NCBI GenBank assembly: GCA_002717285.1
Contig: PBDF01000011.1
Coordinates: 73,215-137,214, forward strand
Direction: 5' to 3'
From: Magnetovibrio sp.
GTDB taxonomy: Bacteria > Pseudomonadota > Alphaproteobacteria > Rhodospirillales_A > JABHCV01
Length of the DNA: 64,000 nt
Shown here: positions 29,246 through 37,462 of the stretch, piece after piece
How the letters are laid out: every line of letters begins with the position of its first letter
Position numbering within the stretch: the first letter of the stretch is position 1
Made by a program: the position numbers and the translations under genes
Notes under the pieces: generated by a model
The model's database searches: none
Told to the model about the DNA's origin: nothing
What the model saw: only the letters and a program-made list of their open reading frames with translations

Positions 29246-30451
29246 GTGGCAAAGCGAGTTTTATTAATTGTTTCAGGAGGTATTGCAGCTGTTAAATGCC
29301 CAGATTTGATTCACAACCTAAGTGCACTCAACATTTCTACACGCTGCATCCTTACAACCAATGGAGCTGAATTTATTACTCCCTTGTCTTTGGCTACCTT
29401 TAGTGGTGACAAAGTCTATAACGATCTATTTTCCCTAACTGATGAAAGCCAAATAGGTCATATAGAGCTTTCACGTGAGGCTGATCTGGTCCTTGTAGCT
29501 CCAGCAACAGCACATATACTAGCCCGCATGGCAGCCGGCCTTGCAGACGATCTTGCAACAACAGTTTTGCTCGCTACAGACAAACCGGTAATGGTAGCTC
29601 CATCCATGAATGCCCGAATGTGGGAGCATGATGCAACGATACAAAATATTAACGTACTAAAAAAAAGAGGTATCAAGGTCATTGGTCCTAATGAAGGTGA
29701 AATGGCTTGTGGTGAATTTGGTTTTGGTCGGATGTGCGAACCCAGTGAAATAAGCCAAGCAGTCAGAAAATATTTTTTTCAAGGAAATCGTTTAAATAAT
29801 AAAAGGGCCTTGGTAACTAGTGGACCAACAATAGAGGCTATTGACCCTGCACGTTACATAGCGAACAGATCATCAGGTAAACAGGGGCATGCTATTGCCA
29901 ATGCACTTGCCCAACTTGGTGCAGAAACAACTCTAATTTCTGGCCCTAGTAATGAACCGGATCCCTCTGGGGTCTCAGTAGTGCGCATTCAAAGCGCACG
30001 CGATATGCTCATAGCTTGCAAAAAAGCATTGCCTGCAGATATTTTAGTTTGTGCTGCAGCTGTTTCTGACTGGCGAACACTAAAACAGTTTCAACACAAA
30101 TTAAAAAAAAACGAACTAGAAAAAAATATCCTTGAGCTCACCCCGAACCCGGATATTCTTATGGATCTATCAAAGCCCTCAAAAAACCGACCTTCCCTTG
30201 TTGTAGGCTTCGCTGCTGAAACAAACGATATTATCACCAACGCAACAAAAAAAAGGGTTTCAAAAGGATGTGATTGGATCGTTGCAAATGATATATCAAA
30301 TAGTTCTAATACTTTTGGGGGTGAAAACAACACAATAAACCTAATTACTCCCAATGGAGTTGAAAACTGGCCGAATATGTCTAAACCTCAAGTAGCAGAA
30401 AGGCTTGCTTTCCGAATTGCTGATACTCTTGATCAATTAGAGAAAGGGTAA
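29246..30451 (+). CDS. coaBC: Bifunctional phosphopantothenoylcysteine decarboxylase / phosphopantothenate-cysteine ligase
   Basis: Two consecutive steps of coenzyme A synthesis. N-terminal flavin-dependent decarboxylase (CoaC, ~1-180) with VSGGIAAVKCPDL, SREADLVLVAPATAH and the PSMNARMW substrate motif; C-terminal ligase (CoaB, ~185-401) with VTSGPTIEAIDPARYIANRSSGKQGHAIA and VGFAAETND. GTG start at 29246 with AAGG about 11 bases upstream. Followed by dut four bases after its stop, matching the widespread dfp-dut pairing. Confidence 0.95.
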   Translation: MAKRVLLIVSGGIAAVKCPDLIHNLSALNISTRCILTTNGAEFITPLSLATFSGDKVYNDLFSLTDESQIGHIELSREADLVLVAPATAHILARMAAGLADDLATTVLLATDKPVMVAPSMNARMWEHDATIQNINVLKKRGIKVIGPNEGEMACGEFGFGRMCEPSEISQAVRKYFFQGNRLNNKRALVTSGPTIEAIDPARYIANRSSGKQGHAIANALAQLGAETTLISGPSNEPDPSGVSVVRIQSARDMLIACKKALPADILVCAAAVSDWRTLKQFQHKLKKNELEKNILELTPNPDILMDLSKPSKNRPSLVVGFAAETNDIITNATKKRVSKGCDWIVANDISNSSNTFGGENNTINLITPNGVENWPNMSKPQVAERLAFRIADTLDQLEKG

Positions 30452-30455
30452 AAAT

Positions 30456-30905
30456 ATGTGTAGCCTTCATATTAAAATTAAGAGGTTACGAAATAGTGAT
30501 GGCCTTGATCTTCCCTCCTACGCCACAACACATAGTGTTGGAATGGATTTACAAGCTGCTACAGTAGGTCCATTGACGGTTGATCCTGGTGAACGCGTCA
30601 AAGTGGCAACAGGTATCGCTATTGCTTTACCTCCAGGTTATGAAGCTCAAATCAGGCCCCGCTCAGGCCTTGCTCTCGAGCATGGCATTACTGTGCTCAA
30701 CGCAATTGGCACCATTGATTCGGACTACCGAGGTGAAATAGGGGTCCTTCTTATAAATCATGGAGATAAGAAATTTGTCATTAAACGCGGCATGCGTATA
30801 GCGCAAATAGTCTTTGCAAAAGTCCACCTGGCTGACTGGAAAGAAGTCGCACAGCTACCGGAAAGTACACGCAACAAGGGTGGTTTTGGATCAACGGGGA
30901 CATAA
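30456..30905 (+). CDS. dut: dUTP diphosphatase
   Basis: Hydrolyses dUTP to dUMP, keeping uracil out of DNA and feeding thymidylate synthesis. 149 residues with all five trimeric dUTPase motifs visible: HSVGMDLQAA, RPRSGLALEHGITVLNAIGTIDSDYRGEIGVLLIN, GMRIAQIVFAK and the C-terminal RNKGGFGSTGT arm that closes over the active site. Immediately downstream of coaBC. Confidence 0.97.
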   Translation: MCSLHIKIKRLRNSDGLDLPSYATTHSVGMDLQAATVGPLTVDPGERVKVATGIAIALPPGYEAQIRPRSGLALEHGITVLNAIGTIDSDYRGEIGVLLINHGDKKFVIKRGMRIAQIVFAKVHLADWKEVAQLPESTRNKGGFGSTGT

Positions 30906-30916
30906 AGAGGTTTAAT

Positions 30917-31372
30917 ATGTTAAAATTATCCAAAAAAATGCTTTTCGCCATTGAGGCCGTTCTAGATATAGCATACCATGCAAGTGATTTGCCTGTACAA
31001 AATAGTGAGATAACCCGTCGCCAAGACATACCACGACGCTATCTTGAACAAGCGTTACAGCAACTCGTGCATCAAGGTATTTTGATAGGAGTAAGGGGCC
31101 CCCGCGGAGGTTATCGACTAGCACGTGAGCGTCGTCAAATTTCTGTAGGAGACATTGTTCGTGTTGTCCATCACATGGAAGCCAAAGACGGCACCAATCT
31201 TGACGTAGGGCTATCAGAACTTGGCACCAGAGTTGTCAGGCCAATGTGGATGAAATTACAGGCTAACATTTTACAAGAGCTGGATAAAATTTCGATCGAT
31301 GAATTGTGTGATAATGCTGCCAAAATCAATATTATCAGCGAAGGAAAGACCAATATGGACTTTTCTATATGA
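30917..31372 (+). CDS. Rrf2-family transcriptional regulator
   Basis: 151 residues with the Rrf2 winged-helix start LSKKMLFAIEAVLDIAYHAS, RRQDIPRRYLEQALQQL recognition helix and GVRGPRGGYRLAR wing. The three clustered cysteines that hold the Fe-S cluster in IscR and NsrR are absent; a lone Cys occurs near residue 135. So it is not an evident Fe-S sensor; a CymR-like or other ligand is possible. It follows dut by 11 nt and precedes the MoeB-like gene by 226 bp in which I see no other gene. Confidence 0.85.
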   Translation: MLKLSKKMLFAIEAVLDIAYHASDLPVQNSEITRRQDIPRRYLEQALQQLVHQGILIGVRGPRGGYRLARERRQISVGDIVRVVHHMEAKDGTNLDVGLSELGTRVVRPMWMKLQANILQELDKISIDELCDNAAKINIISEGKTNMDFSI

Positions 31373-31598
31373 CCAAATACTCTTTAACTTATTATATTAG
31401 TTTATTAGACACACTCCATAGTAAGAGACCACGTTTTGACCCATTCATGTTTGTGTTGCTAGCGACTGAAACTGAGGATTTTAGACAGAAACTAAAAACT
31501 TATTAATAAAACATTTTTTCCGACTATTTTTCCAATGTGAATTGGATTTTATTATTTGATTTATCGCAACTTTTTGCTCGCACAGAAAGATTTGATAT

Positions 31599-32405
31599 TT
31601 GAAATTTAATGAACAACAAATAACACGTTATTCTCGTCACATCCTGCTAGATCAGATTGGCGGTGCAGGCCAAACTTCGTTAGTAAACTCAAAAGTTCTG
31701 GTTATTGGAGCTGGTGGCCTTGGTTCGCCCGTAGTTTTATATTTGGCTGCTGCAGGAGTTGGAACTATTGGCGTCATTGATGATGATTTCGTTGAGCTAT
31801 CAAATCTTCAGCGACAAATCCTACACAAAACTCCGTCTATAGGCTGTGCTAAGGTCCTCAGTGCTAAAAAAACTATTGATGAGATTAACCCTGAAGTGAA
31901 GTTAATACCTATTCAAGAACGTTTAGGGCCGGATAATGCTCTAAATATAATATCACAATATGATCTGATTGCAGATGGCTGTGATAATTTTGAAACACGT
32001 TTTCTTGTAAATGATGCATGTTTTTTTTCGAACAAGACACTAGTGTCAGCTGCTATTCTTCAATTTGATGGACAAATTTATACTTTTAAACCCAATAAAA
32101 AAGATGCCAAAGGAAATCGTCTTCCTTGTTATCGTTGTCTGTTTCCTGAGGTCCCACCTACAGCTGAAATGCCAACCTGTTCAGAAGCTGGAGTATTAGG
32201 TGCACTATGTGGTACGATTGGCTCATTACAAACTACAGAAGTAATCAAAGAATTACTTGGCATTGGTGAGAGCCTAGCAGGCTCTCTAATTATTTATGAA
32301 GGGCTATCATCTACTTTTAGAAAAATCACAATTAAGGCTGATCCAGATTGCCCACTATGTGGTTCAAATCCGAGAATTTTAGATTTATCCTATCATGTCA
32401 AATAA
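31599..32405 (+). CDS. MoeB/ThiF-family sulfur-carrier adenylyltransferase (TTG start)
   Basis: E1-like enzyme that adenylates the C-terminus of a ubiquitin-like sulfur carrier (MoaD or ThiS) using ATP. 268 residues: MKFNEQQITRYSRHILLDQIGGAGQ, nucleotide loop VIGAGGLGSPV, the LQRQILH arginine motif, and zinc-binding pairs CYRC and CPLC. The conserved CSEAGVLGALCG segment follows. No rhodanese domain. The start is a TTG giving the canonical N-terminus. No moaD, moaE or thiS is in the window, so carrier identity (molybdopterin versus thiamine) is unresolved. It overlaps the DsrE-like gene by 11 nt. Confidence 0.87.
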   Translation: MKFNEQQITRYSRHILLDQIGGAGQTSLVNSKVLVIGAGGLGSPVVLYLAAAGVGTIGVIDDDFVELSNLQRQILHKTPSIGCAKVLSAKKTIDEINPEVKLIPIQERLGPDNALNIISQYDLIADGCDNFETRFLVNDACFFSNKTLVSAAILQFDGQIYTFKPNKKDAKGNRLPCYRCLFPEVPPTAEMPTCSEAGVLGALCGTIGSLQTTEVIKELLGIGESLAGSLIIYEGLSSTFRKITIKADPDCPLCGSNPRILDLSYHVK

Positions 32406-32835
32406 GCGTCCAGAAAAAATTTCCATCATAATATTCTCTGGAAATTTTAATAAAATTCATTATGCACTTGCAATGGCGAGCGCAGCTGCATCAATTAATA
32501 TCCCTGTAACACTTCTTTTCACCATGGAAGCAACAAGAGCACTTTTAGCTTCACCCAAAAACGCTTGGCAAAAGATGCCAGCAGGGGGATCATTTAAAAT
32601 AGAAGAAACTGGTGATGATGTAGATAAGGTACTCAAAAAGAATAAAGTTGCGTCTTTTGAAGAATTACTTCAAGCATGTGTTAGTTTAGAAGTTAAATTT
32701 ATGATCTGTGAAATGGGACTAAGAGCGTTGGAGATAGATAGTAAAGCGATACGAAGCGATATTCCTATAAAGACCGGGGGTTTGGTAACTTTTTTTAATG
32801 ATGCATCTGCAAATGGCCAAATGATTATTATTTAG
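32395..32835 (+). CDS. DsrE/DsrF-like family protein
   Basis: 146-residue alpha/beta protein of the DsrE-like superfamily, members of which bind or relay sulfane sulfur. It has ISIIIFSGNFNKIHYALAMASAAASINIPVTLLFTMEATRALL at the start and a Cys in VKFMICEMGLRALEI, the position that carries persulfide in DsrE-like sulfurtransferases, plus a second Cys in ACVSLE. It overlaps the upstream MoeB-like gene by 11 nt, so the two are coupled, which suggests delivery of sulfur to the carrier that MoeB activates; that link is inference. Confidence 0.78.
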   Translation: MSNKRPEKISIIIFSGNFNKIHYALAMASAAASINIPVTLLFTMEATRALLASPKNAWQKMPAGGSFKIEETGDDVDKVLKKNKVASFEELLQACVSLEVKFMICEMGLRALEIDSKAIRSDIPIKTGGLVTFFNDASANGQMIII

Positions 32836-32842
32836 CTCATAA

Positions 32843-33826
32843 TTAAAGTACATCACACAAGACCCTATCAGGTGGTTTATGACCGTCAACAAAGGTCTTT
32901 ATATTCACCAAAACTTTTTCTCCCATATCAATTCTCCCCTCGTAGGTGGCAGAACCCATATGTGGTAGCAATATAACATTATCTAACTTATTTAGTTTTG
33001 GATTAACCGCCGGTTCATGTTCAAAAACATCTAGGCCCGCTCCAGCAATTTCCCCAGCAACCAGCATACGTGTCAGAGCTTCTTCATCAATTACCTCTCC
33101 GCGAGATGTATTAACAATAACAACATGTGGTTGCAGTAACTTCAAGCGATCTGCAGATAGCAAATGAAAAGTTGCTGGTGTGTGGGGACAATTTACAGAA
33201 ATAATATCAACCCTTGAGAGCAATTGATCAAGGCTTTCCCAATAGGTAGCCTCTAGCTCCTCTTCCACATCAGAGTGAACTCTATTGCGATTATGGTAGT
33301 GGATCGAAAGTCCGAACCCTTTGGCACGTCGGGCAACTGCACTACCGATCCGACCCATTCCAATTATCCCTAGGCGCTTTCCATAGATGCGGTGACCTAA
33401 CATCCAGGTCGGCGACCAACCCTGCCAAGCCTCTGAACGCAATGCACGTTCTCCCTCTGCAATCCTTCTGGGCACAGCTAAAATAAGAGCCATGGTCAAA
33501 TCTGCTGTATCCTCCGTTAAAACGTCTGGCGTGTTGGTTACAGTAATGCCCTGTTGCCGTGAACACTCAAGGTCAATGTGGTCAACGCCCGTTCCATAAT
33601 TTGCAATTAAACGCAGGTTTTTTCCTGCCTGAGAAATAATTGAGGAATCAATTCTATCTGTAACGGTTGGCACTAACACATCTGCCATCTTTACCGCCTG
33701 AATCAAATCCTTCTGCATCATTGGTTCATCGCTCAGATTGAGGCGCACGTCAAAAAGCTCCATCATACGGGTTTCTATAGTTTCCGGGAGCTTGCGTGTA
33801 ACTACTACAATAGCTTTCTTAGACAT
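32843..33826 (-). CDS. D-isomer-specific 2-hydroxyacid dehydrogenase (glyoxylate/hydroxypyruvate reductase-like)
   Basis: NAD(P)-dependent dehydrogenase of the GyaR/GhrB type. 327 residues; Rossmann motif GIIGMGRIGSAVARRAKGFG, substrate arginine in NTSRGEVIDEEAL, catalytic glutamate in GLDVFEHEP and the catalytic histidine in LLPHMGSATYEGR. These are the usual signatures of the family; glyoxylate, hydroxypyruvate or glycerate are likely substrates, but the sequence does not decide among them. Single gene convergent with the DsrE-like gene and divergent from the SH3 protein. Confidence 0.9.
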   Translation of the reverse strand: MSKKAIVVVTRKLPETIETRMMELFDVRLNLSDEPMMQKDLIQAVKMADVLVPTVTDRIDSSIISQAGKNLRLIANYGTGVDHIDLECSRQQGITVTNTPDVLTEDTADLTMALILAVPRRIAEGERALRSEAWQGWSPTWMLGHRIYGKRLGIIGMGRIGSAVARRAKGFGLSIHYHNRNRVHSDVEEELEATYWESLDQLLSRVDIISVNCPHTPATFHLLSADRLKLLQPHVVIVNTSRGEVIDEEALTRMLVAGEIAGAGLDVFEHEPAVNPKLNKLDNVILLPHMGSATYEGRIDMGEKVLVNIKTFVDGHKPPDRVLCDVL

Positions 33827-33941
33827 TGGTAACCCCTAGTAAACCTTTTATACTCATGATATATTAACCGGCTTAAGCCTGCTGGGGCAACACGTATCCT
33901 AGAAACAAGACAACCGGCCGCCTCTCTAAGAATTAATTATT

Positions 33942-34457
33942 ATGTTATTAAATCGAATTTTATTTACTTTTCTTTTGTGCTTTATAACCTACTTTTGTGT
34001 TTTACCTAATCTGGCTTCAAGTGTTTCAGCAGAAGAGCCAGGCCTTCCACTACCCCGCTTTGTTAGCCTACGTAATGACCAAGTAAGACTGAGAACTGGG
34101 CCAGGTGTACAATATCCCATTGAATGGGTTTATCAACGCCGACACCTACCTGTTGAAATTATCGCAGAATACCGTACTTGGCGAAAGATTCGTGACTGGC
34201 AAAGCACTCAAGGTTGGGTTCATAAAGGTATGTTATCTGCCCGTCGCACAATCATTATTACTGGAAAACGACGATCATTACGCAGTAAAGCTGATGCTAA
34301 AAGCGCACCTGTTGCTGAGATTGAAGTTTCGGCAATCGCAGATCTAAAAAAATGTCCCAAGGAAAGTGGTTGGTGCCTTATTGAGTCAAAAAAAATTAAC
34401 GGTTGGCTCAGAAAGGTTGAGTTTTGGGGTGCATACAGAAACGAGAGTCTTAAATAA
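33942..34457 (+). CDS. Secreted protein with two bacterial SH3-like domains
   Basis: 171 residues: a signal peptide (~1-31, ending SVSAEEP) and two SH3b-type repeats. The first (~42-100) has VRLRTGPGVQYPIEWVYQRRHLPVEIIAEYRTWRKIRDWQSTQGWVHKGML, the second (~105-165) SLRSKADAKSAPVAEI...KIN-GWLRKVEFWG. These domains usually bind peptidoglycan; no catalytic domain is present. A protein of this kind often lies beside a 2-hydroxyacid dehydrogenase in alphaproteobacteria, as here. Exported by prediction; function otherwise unknown. Confidence 0.85.
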   Translation: MLLNRILFTFLLCFITYFCVLPNLASSVSAEEPGLPLPRFVSLRNDQVRLRTGPGVQYPIEWVYQRRHLPVEIIAEYRTWRKIRDWQSTQGWVHKGMLSARRTIIITGKRRSLRSKADAKSAPVAEIEVSAIADLKKCPKESGWCLIESKKINGWLRKVEFWGAYRNESLK

Positions 34458-34470
34458 CTAATTTTGAGTA

Positions 34471-35055
34471 TTAATCAAAATCTGTAGCAAGAGCAGCACG
34501 AATCTCCTCGGGTAGGATTGCCATATGCCCATATTTGTTGTGATTAATGCTTATCATCACTTTATTATTAGGATCTCTGAACTCACTAATCTGTTCATCG
34601 GAGAATGGAAAGTGAATGAATTGGATAGATGAGGCTTTTCCATCAGCATCCGTACGATCGACATCCTCTTCAGGTATACCCTTAATTATATGATTTCCAA
34701 TCGTAATGTTTAACGTATCTTCAACACCACCTAGACCACTCAACAAAGCTGCCCGGCGACCAGGATCATCAACTTCAAACATTAAGGTCACTACCAGCTC
34801 ATGGCCATTTGGAACAAGAGGTGTATAAGCATTTAACTCATCATCAATCTGATCTTCACCACCCTTTTCAATAAACAACATTTCATGGATTTGATGCCAC
34901 ATTGTCTCATAATTTTCAAAATAACAAGTAGCATCAGGACCAACGCTTATACGTCTGTTCTTCTTCATTTTGGTAATTGACTGACGGCTTTCTTTTCTAA
35001 CTTTTCCGTAAGCGACCATGTCAAGTATATCTTCGCGCTTCAGCTTTTTTGGCAT
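34471..35055 (-). CDS. DUF3501-family protein
   Basis: 194-residue protein matching the DUF3501 pattern: MPKKLKREDILDMVAYGKVRKE, a central YFENYETMWHQIHEMLFIEKGGEDQIDDELNAYTPLVPNGHELVVTLMFE block, and C-terminal IQFIHFPFSDEQISEF. I take ATG 35055 rather than the upstream codon at 35094, which would overlap the Fe-S gene by 32 nt. Function unknown. Genes of this family repeatedly accompany a rubrerythrin and a two-cluster Fe-S protein, exactly the set found here, pointing to peroxide or iron handling. Confidence 0.83.
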   Translation of the reverse strand: MPKKLKREDILDMVAYGKVRKESRQSITKMKKNRRISVGPDATCYFENYETMWHQIHEMLFIEKGGEDQIDDELNAYTPLVPNGHELVVTLMFEVDDPGRRAALLSGLGGVEDTLNITIGNHIIKGIPEEDVDRTDADGKASSIQFIHFPFSDEQISEFRDPNNKVMISINHNKYGHMAILPEEIRAALATDFD

Positions 35056-35062
35056 AATTTTT

Positions 35063-36400
35063 TTATTCCCTGTAAGAAATCGCCATAAGTTCAATTGGGT
35101 GTTTAACCTGTTCTGGGCCGTTGGTAAATTTCTTTGAATTTATTTGTTCAACCCCTTGCAATATATGATCCTGCGCTAAAAGGCACTCTGAAACTACATA
35201 GCGTGAAGCTTTTTTCGCTGATTCTCTAGCAACTGGTTTCCCAACTTTAAGTGCTGTTTCAAAATTATCTTTCATTATACCCCAAGATCCCCCGTGGCCA
35301 GAACAACGCTCAATTACATCAACCTGCGTATTCGGGATCAGATTCAGCATATCTGCGCCTTTTCGACCCATATTTTGAGCTCGGGCATGACAAGCAATGT
35401 GAATTGTGATTCCCCCATCGACAGGCTTTAAACCAGGGGCAATGCCCTCTTTAGCTGCAATGTCAATTAGATACTCACTGACGTCGAATGTTGCACTTGA
35501 TAGTTTTTTAATGTTTTCATCATCCGGCTCAATTAACGGCCACTCAAACTTTAACATCAAAGAACAAGATGCAACGAGACTAACCACATCGTAACCTTTT
35601 TCTATCCACCCCACCATTTCAGCTGCTATTTTTTTTGCATTTTCAGCTACTCGCTTAATATCTCCATGCTCTAATTGAGGCATACCACAGCAACCTGGAT
35701 AAACAAAATGCGTTTCAACTCCATTTTTAGCTAACACCTCTGCAGACGCAAGACCTAGCTCTGCTTTGTTGTATTCGCTTGTACAAGTTGAATAAATAAT
35801 CGCTTTACGACCATACGCTGGCGCATCAGTGTTAATCGAGATGGGAACAGTACGTTTACTCAAGAGTTTATTATTAAATTTGGGTAATGCAGCATTCTTG
35901 TCGATTCCCATAACTCCCTGCATCAATGGTCGTGTAATGGAATTGGTTGTAGATGACGCCCAATTTGCTAATTTCGAAGCAGAGCAACCCAATTTTCCAT
36001 TACGATCAGTTTCCGTGATTTGCCTGCGCATGGTTGAGGATTTGCCTTCCTTTAGTTGCACCGCTCGATATCTCAACATTAAGTGAGGGAAATCTAGATC
36101 AAACTCGTGTGGCGGGACGTAGGGACATTTTACCATGAAACACATGTCACATAATGTGCAAGCATCAACTACTGATTTAAAATCATTACTATTGACACTA
36201 TCTAATTCTCCAGTCTCAGAATCATCAATTAGATCAAAGAGTCTTGGAAAGCTGTCACATAGATTAAAGCATCGACGACAACCATGACATATGTCAAATA
36301 CGCGTCTCATCTCTTGATCAAGTCTATCTGGGTTATAGTAATCACTTTCGCGCCAAGGTATTTTATGGCGCTCTGGAGCTCCCAATCCTCCTTCATTCAT
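35063..36400 (-). CDS. Heterodisulfide-reductase/GlpC-like iron-sulfur oxidoreductase
   Basis: 445 residues. N-terminal 4Fe-4S motifs C38-x2-C41-x2-C44-x3-C48 and C81-x2-C84-x2-C87-x4-C92 form a ferredoxin-like pair; a CCG domain follows with YPGCCGMPQLEHGD (~230-245) and a second, modified half near 330-370 (CHARAQNMGRKGAD...IERCSGHGGSWG). Related to GlpC and HdrB-type electron-transfer subunits. Located between rubrerythrin and DUF3501, 7 nt before the latter. A terminator lies between it and rubrerythrin, so its transcription from the rubrerythrin promoter depends on readthrough. Likely passes electrons to or from rubrerythrin; that partnership is inferred. Confidence 0.86.
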   Translation of the reverse strand: MNEGGLGAPERHKIPWRESDYYNPDRLDQEMRRVFDICHGCRRCFNLCDSFPRLFDLIDDSETGELDSVNSNDFKSVVDACTLCDMCFMVKCPYVPPHEFDLDFPHLMLRYRAVQLKEGKSSTMRRQITETDRNGKLGCSASKLANWASSTTNSITRPLMQGVMGIDKNAALPKFNNKLLSKRTVPISINTDAPAYGRKAIIYSTCTSEYNKAELGLASAEVLAKNGVETHFVYPGCCGMPQLEHGDIKRVAENAKKIAAEMVGWIEKGYDVVSLVASCSLMLKFEWPLIEPDDENIKKLSSATFDVSEYLIDIAAKEGIAPGLKPVDGGITIHIACHARAQNMGRKGADMLNLIPNTQVDVIERCSGHGGSWGIMKDNFETALKVGKPVARESAKKASRYVVSECLLAQDHILQGVEQINSKKFTNGPEQVKHPIELMAISYRE

Positions 36401-36441
36401 TTTTAAATTTCCTAAAGATAAATCAAATAACCAAATGTTTG

Positions 36442-36471
36442 AAAAAAGGGGGGCATATTTTTTGGCCCCCC
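36442..36471 (-). terminator. Strong intrinsic terminator after rubrerythrin
   Basis: Minus-strand stem GGGGGGC (36471-36465) / GCCCCCC (36454-36448), loop of ten, followed by six T. It lies 26 nt after the rubrerythrin stop and 41 nt before the Fe-S gene start, too close for a new promoter between, so the Fe-S gene probably depends on partial readthrough or a promoter inside rubrerythrin. Confidence 0.88.
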
Positions 36472-36496
36472 ACTTTGAATGTTAATCAATCAAGTA

Positions 36497-36913
36497 TTAC
36501 ATTCCATCCAGAGCTTTCTGGAAGCGTCCGGCGTGAGATTTTTCAGCCTTGGCAAGTGTTTCAAACCAATCAGCTATTTCATCAAACCCTTCATCACGTG
36601 CCGTTTTTGCCATTCCCGGATACATGTCAGTATATTCATGGGTTTCGCCGGCAACGGAAGCTTTTAGGTTAGAACTGGTTTCACCAATAGGTAAGCCAGT
36701 AGCAGGATCACCAGTTTCTTCAAGGAACTCCAGATGGCCGTGAGCATGGCCGGTTTCTCCCTCTGCAGTTGAGCGAAAAACTGCAGCTACATCGTTATAA
36801 CCCTCAATATCGGCCTTTTGCGCAAAATACAAGTATCGACGATTTGCTTGAGACTCTCCGGCAAAAGCATCTTTTAAGTTTTGTTCAGTCTTAGAATCTT
36901 TTAATGAAGGCAT
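36497..36913 (-). CDS. Rubrerythrin without rubredoxin domain
   Basis: Diiron peroxidase that reduces H2O2. Only the ferritin-like domain is present (138 residues): metal ligands in AGESQANRRY, EGETGHAH, AGETHEYTDMYP and KAEKSHAGRF complete both ExxH-type half-sites. The C-terminal CxxCG rubredoxin domain of classical rubrerythrin is missing, so electrons must come from another protein, plausibly the adjacent Fe-S protein. ATG 36913 has GGAG six bases upstream; an in-frame TTG at 36925 is the ORF limit but not the start. Its promoter carries an Irr-type operator. Confidence 0.9.
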   Translation of the reverse strand: MPSLKDSKTEQNLKDAFAGESQANRRYLYFAQKADIEGYNDVAAVFRSTAEGETGHAHGHLEFLEETGDPATGLPIGETSSNLKASVAGETHEYTDMYPGMAKTARDEGFDEIADWFETLAKAEKSHAGRFQKALDGM

Positions 36914-36973
36914 TTTTTTCTCCAATTATACTTTTGTTGACTGGGAGGCTACATAACCACCCTTTCTAAAAGC

Positions 36974-37002
36974 AATATGGAGACTGAATTAAACAAAGTC
37001 AA
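36974..37002 (-). promoter_or_regulatory. Predicted promoter of rubrerythrin
   Basis: Minus-strand TTGACT (37002-36997), 17 nt, CATATT (36979-36974). The -35 is separated by only two bases from the Irr-type operator at 37005-37021, and the GGAG ribosome-binding site lies about 50 bases downstream. Confidence 0.6.
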
Positions 37003-37004
37003 TA

Positions 37005-37021
37005 TTTGGAAACATTCTAAA
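37005..37021. promoter_or_regulatory. Irr operator (iron control element, ICE)
   Basis: Palindrome TTTGGAA-ACA-TTCTAAA matches the alphaproteobacterial Irr/ICE consensus TTTAGAA-N3-TTCTAAA at 13 of 14 fixed positions. It touches the -35 of the rubrerythrin promoter. A second half-site, TTCTAAA, occurs at 36964-36970. The irr gene ends 22 bases away. Binding and its direction (activation or repression) are inferred. Confidence 0.7.
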
Positions 37022-37042
37022 TTGTATTATAAACTATTGATA

Positions 37043-37462
37043 TTAATAATCATTATCAACATGAGCTATTGTAACTACAACATCAACACTTTTTATTTTT
37101 GTGCCCTGAGGAGCCTCAGGTAATTTGCCTAATGTAATCATTCCATCTGGAATATCGCCTAATTTTCCATCCTTCTCAAAATAGAAATGATGATGGCTTT
37201 TCGTATTTGTATCAAAATATGATCGATTGGCATCCACAGTAATCTCACGTAACATTCCAGCATCCGTAAACTGATGCAAAGTGTTATACACCGTTGCAAG
37301 AGATACTGAAATTTTCTCCGATATGGCCTCTTTGTATAAATTTTCTGCTGTTACATGCCTATTCTCACCTTGAAATAACAACTTGGCTAAAGATACGCGT
37401 TGTCTGGTCGGACTTAGACCAGCTGACCTAATATGCTCAATAAAATAGCTATTGGGATGCAT
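37043..37462 (-). CDS. irr: Iron response regulator Irr (Fur superfamily)
   Basis: Fur-fold DNA-binding protein that senses heme-iron status in alphaproteobacteria. 139 residues: winged helix with GLSPTRQRVSLAKLLF and ISVSLATVYNTLHQFTDAGMLREITVD, followed by RSYFDTNTKSHHHFYFEKDG, the HHH stretch diagnostic of Irr that takes part in heme or metal binding. ATG 37462 has AGGAG five bases upstream; the ORF open to 37501 is not the real start. It precedes rubrerythrin and its ICE-type operator on the same strand. A second Fur-family gene (55615-56046) is the Fur/Mur type. Confidence 0.9.
   Translation of the reverse strand: MHPNSYFIEHIRSAGLSPTRQRVSLAKLLFQGENRHVTAENLYKEAISEKISVSLATVYNTLHQFTDAGMLREITVDANRSYFDTNTKSHHHFYFEKDGKLGDIPDGMITLGKLPEAPQGTKIKSVDVVVTIAHVDNDY

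Noticed and set aside
34461..34481. Inverted repeat ATTTTGA-N7-TCAAAAT at the junction of the SH3 and DUF3501 genes
   Set aside because: AT-only stem without a U-tract and overlapping the DUF3501 stop codon; could be a weak bidirectional terminator but support is too thin.
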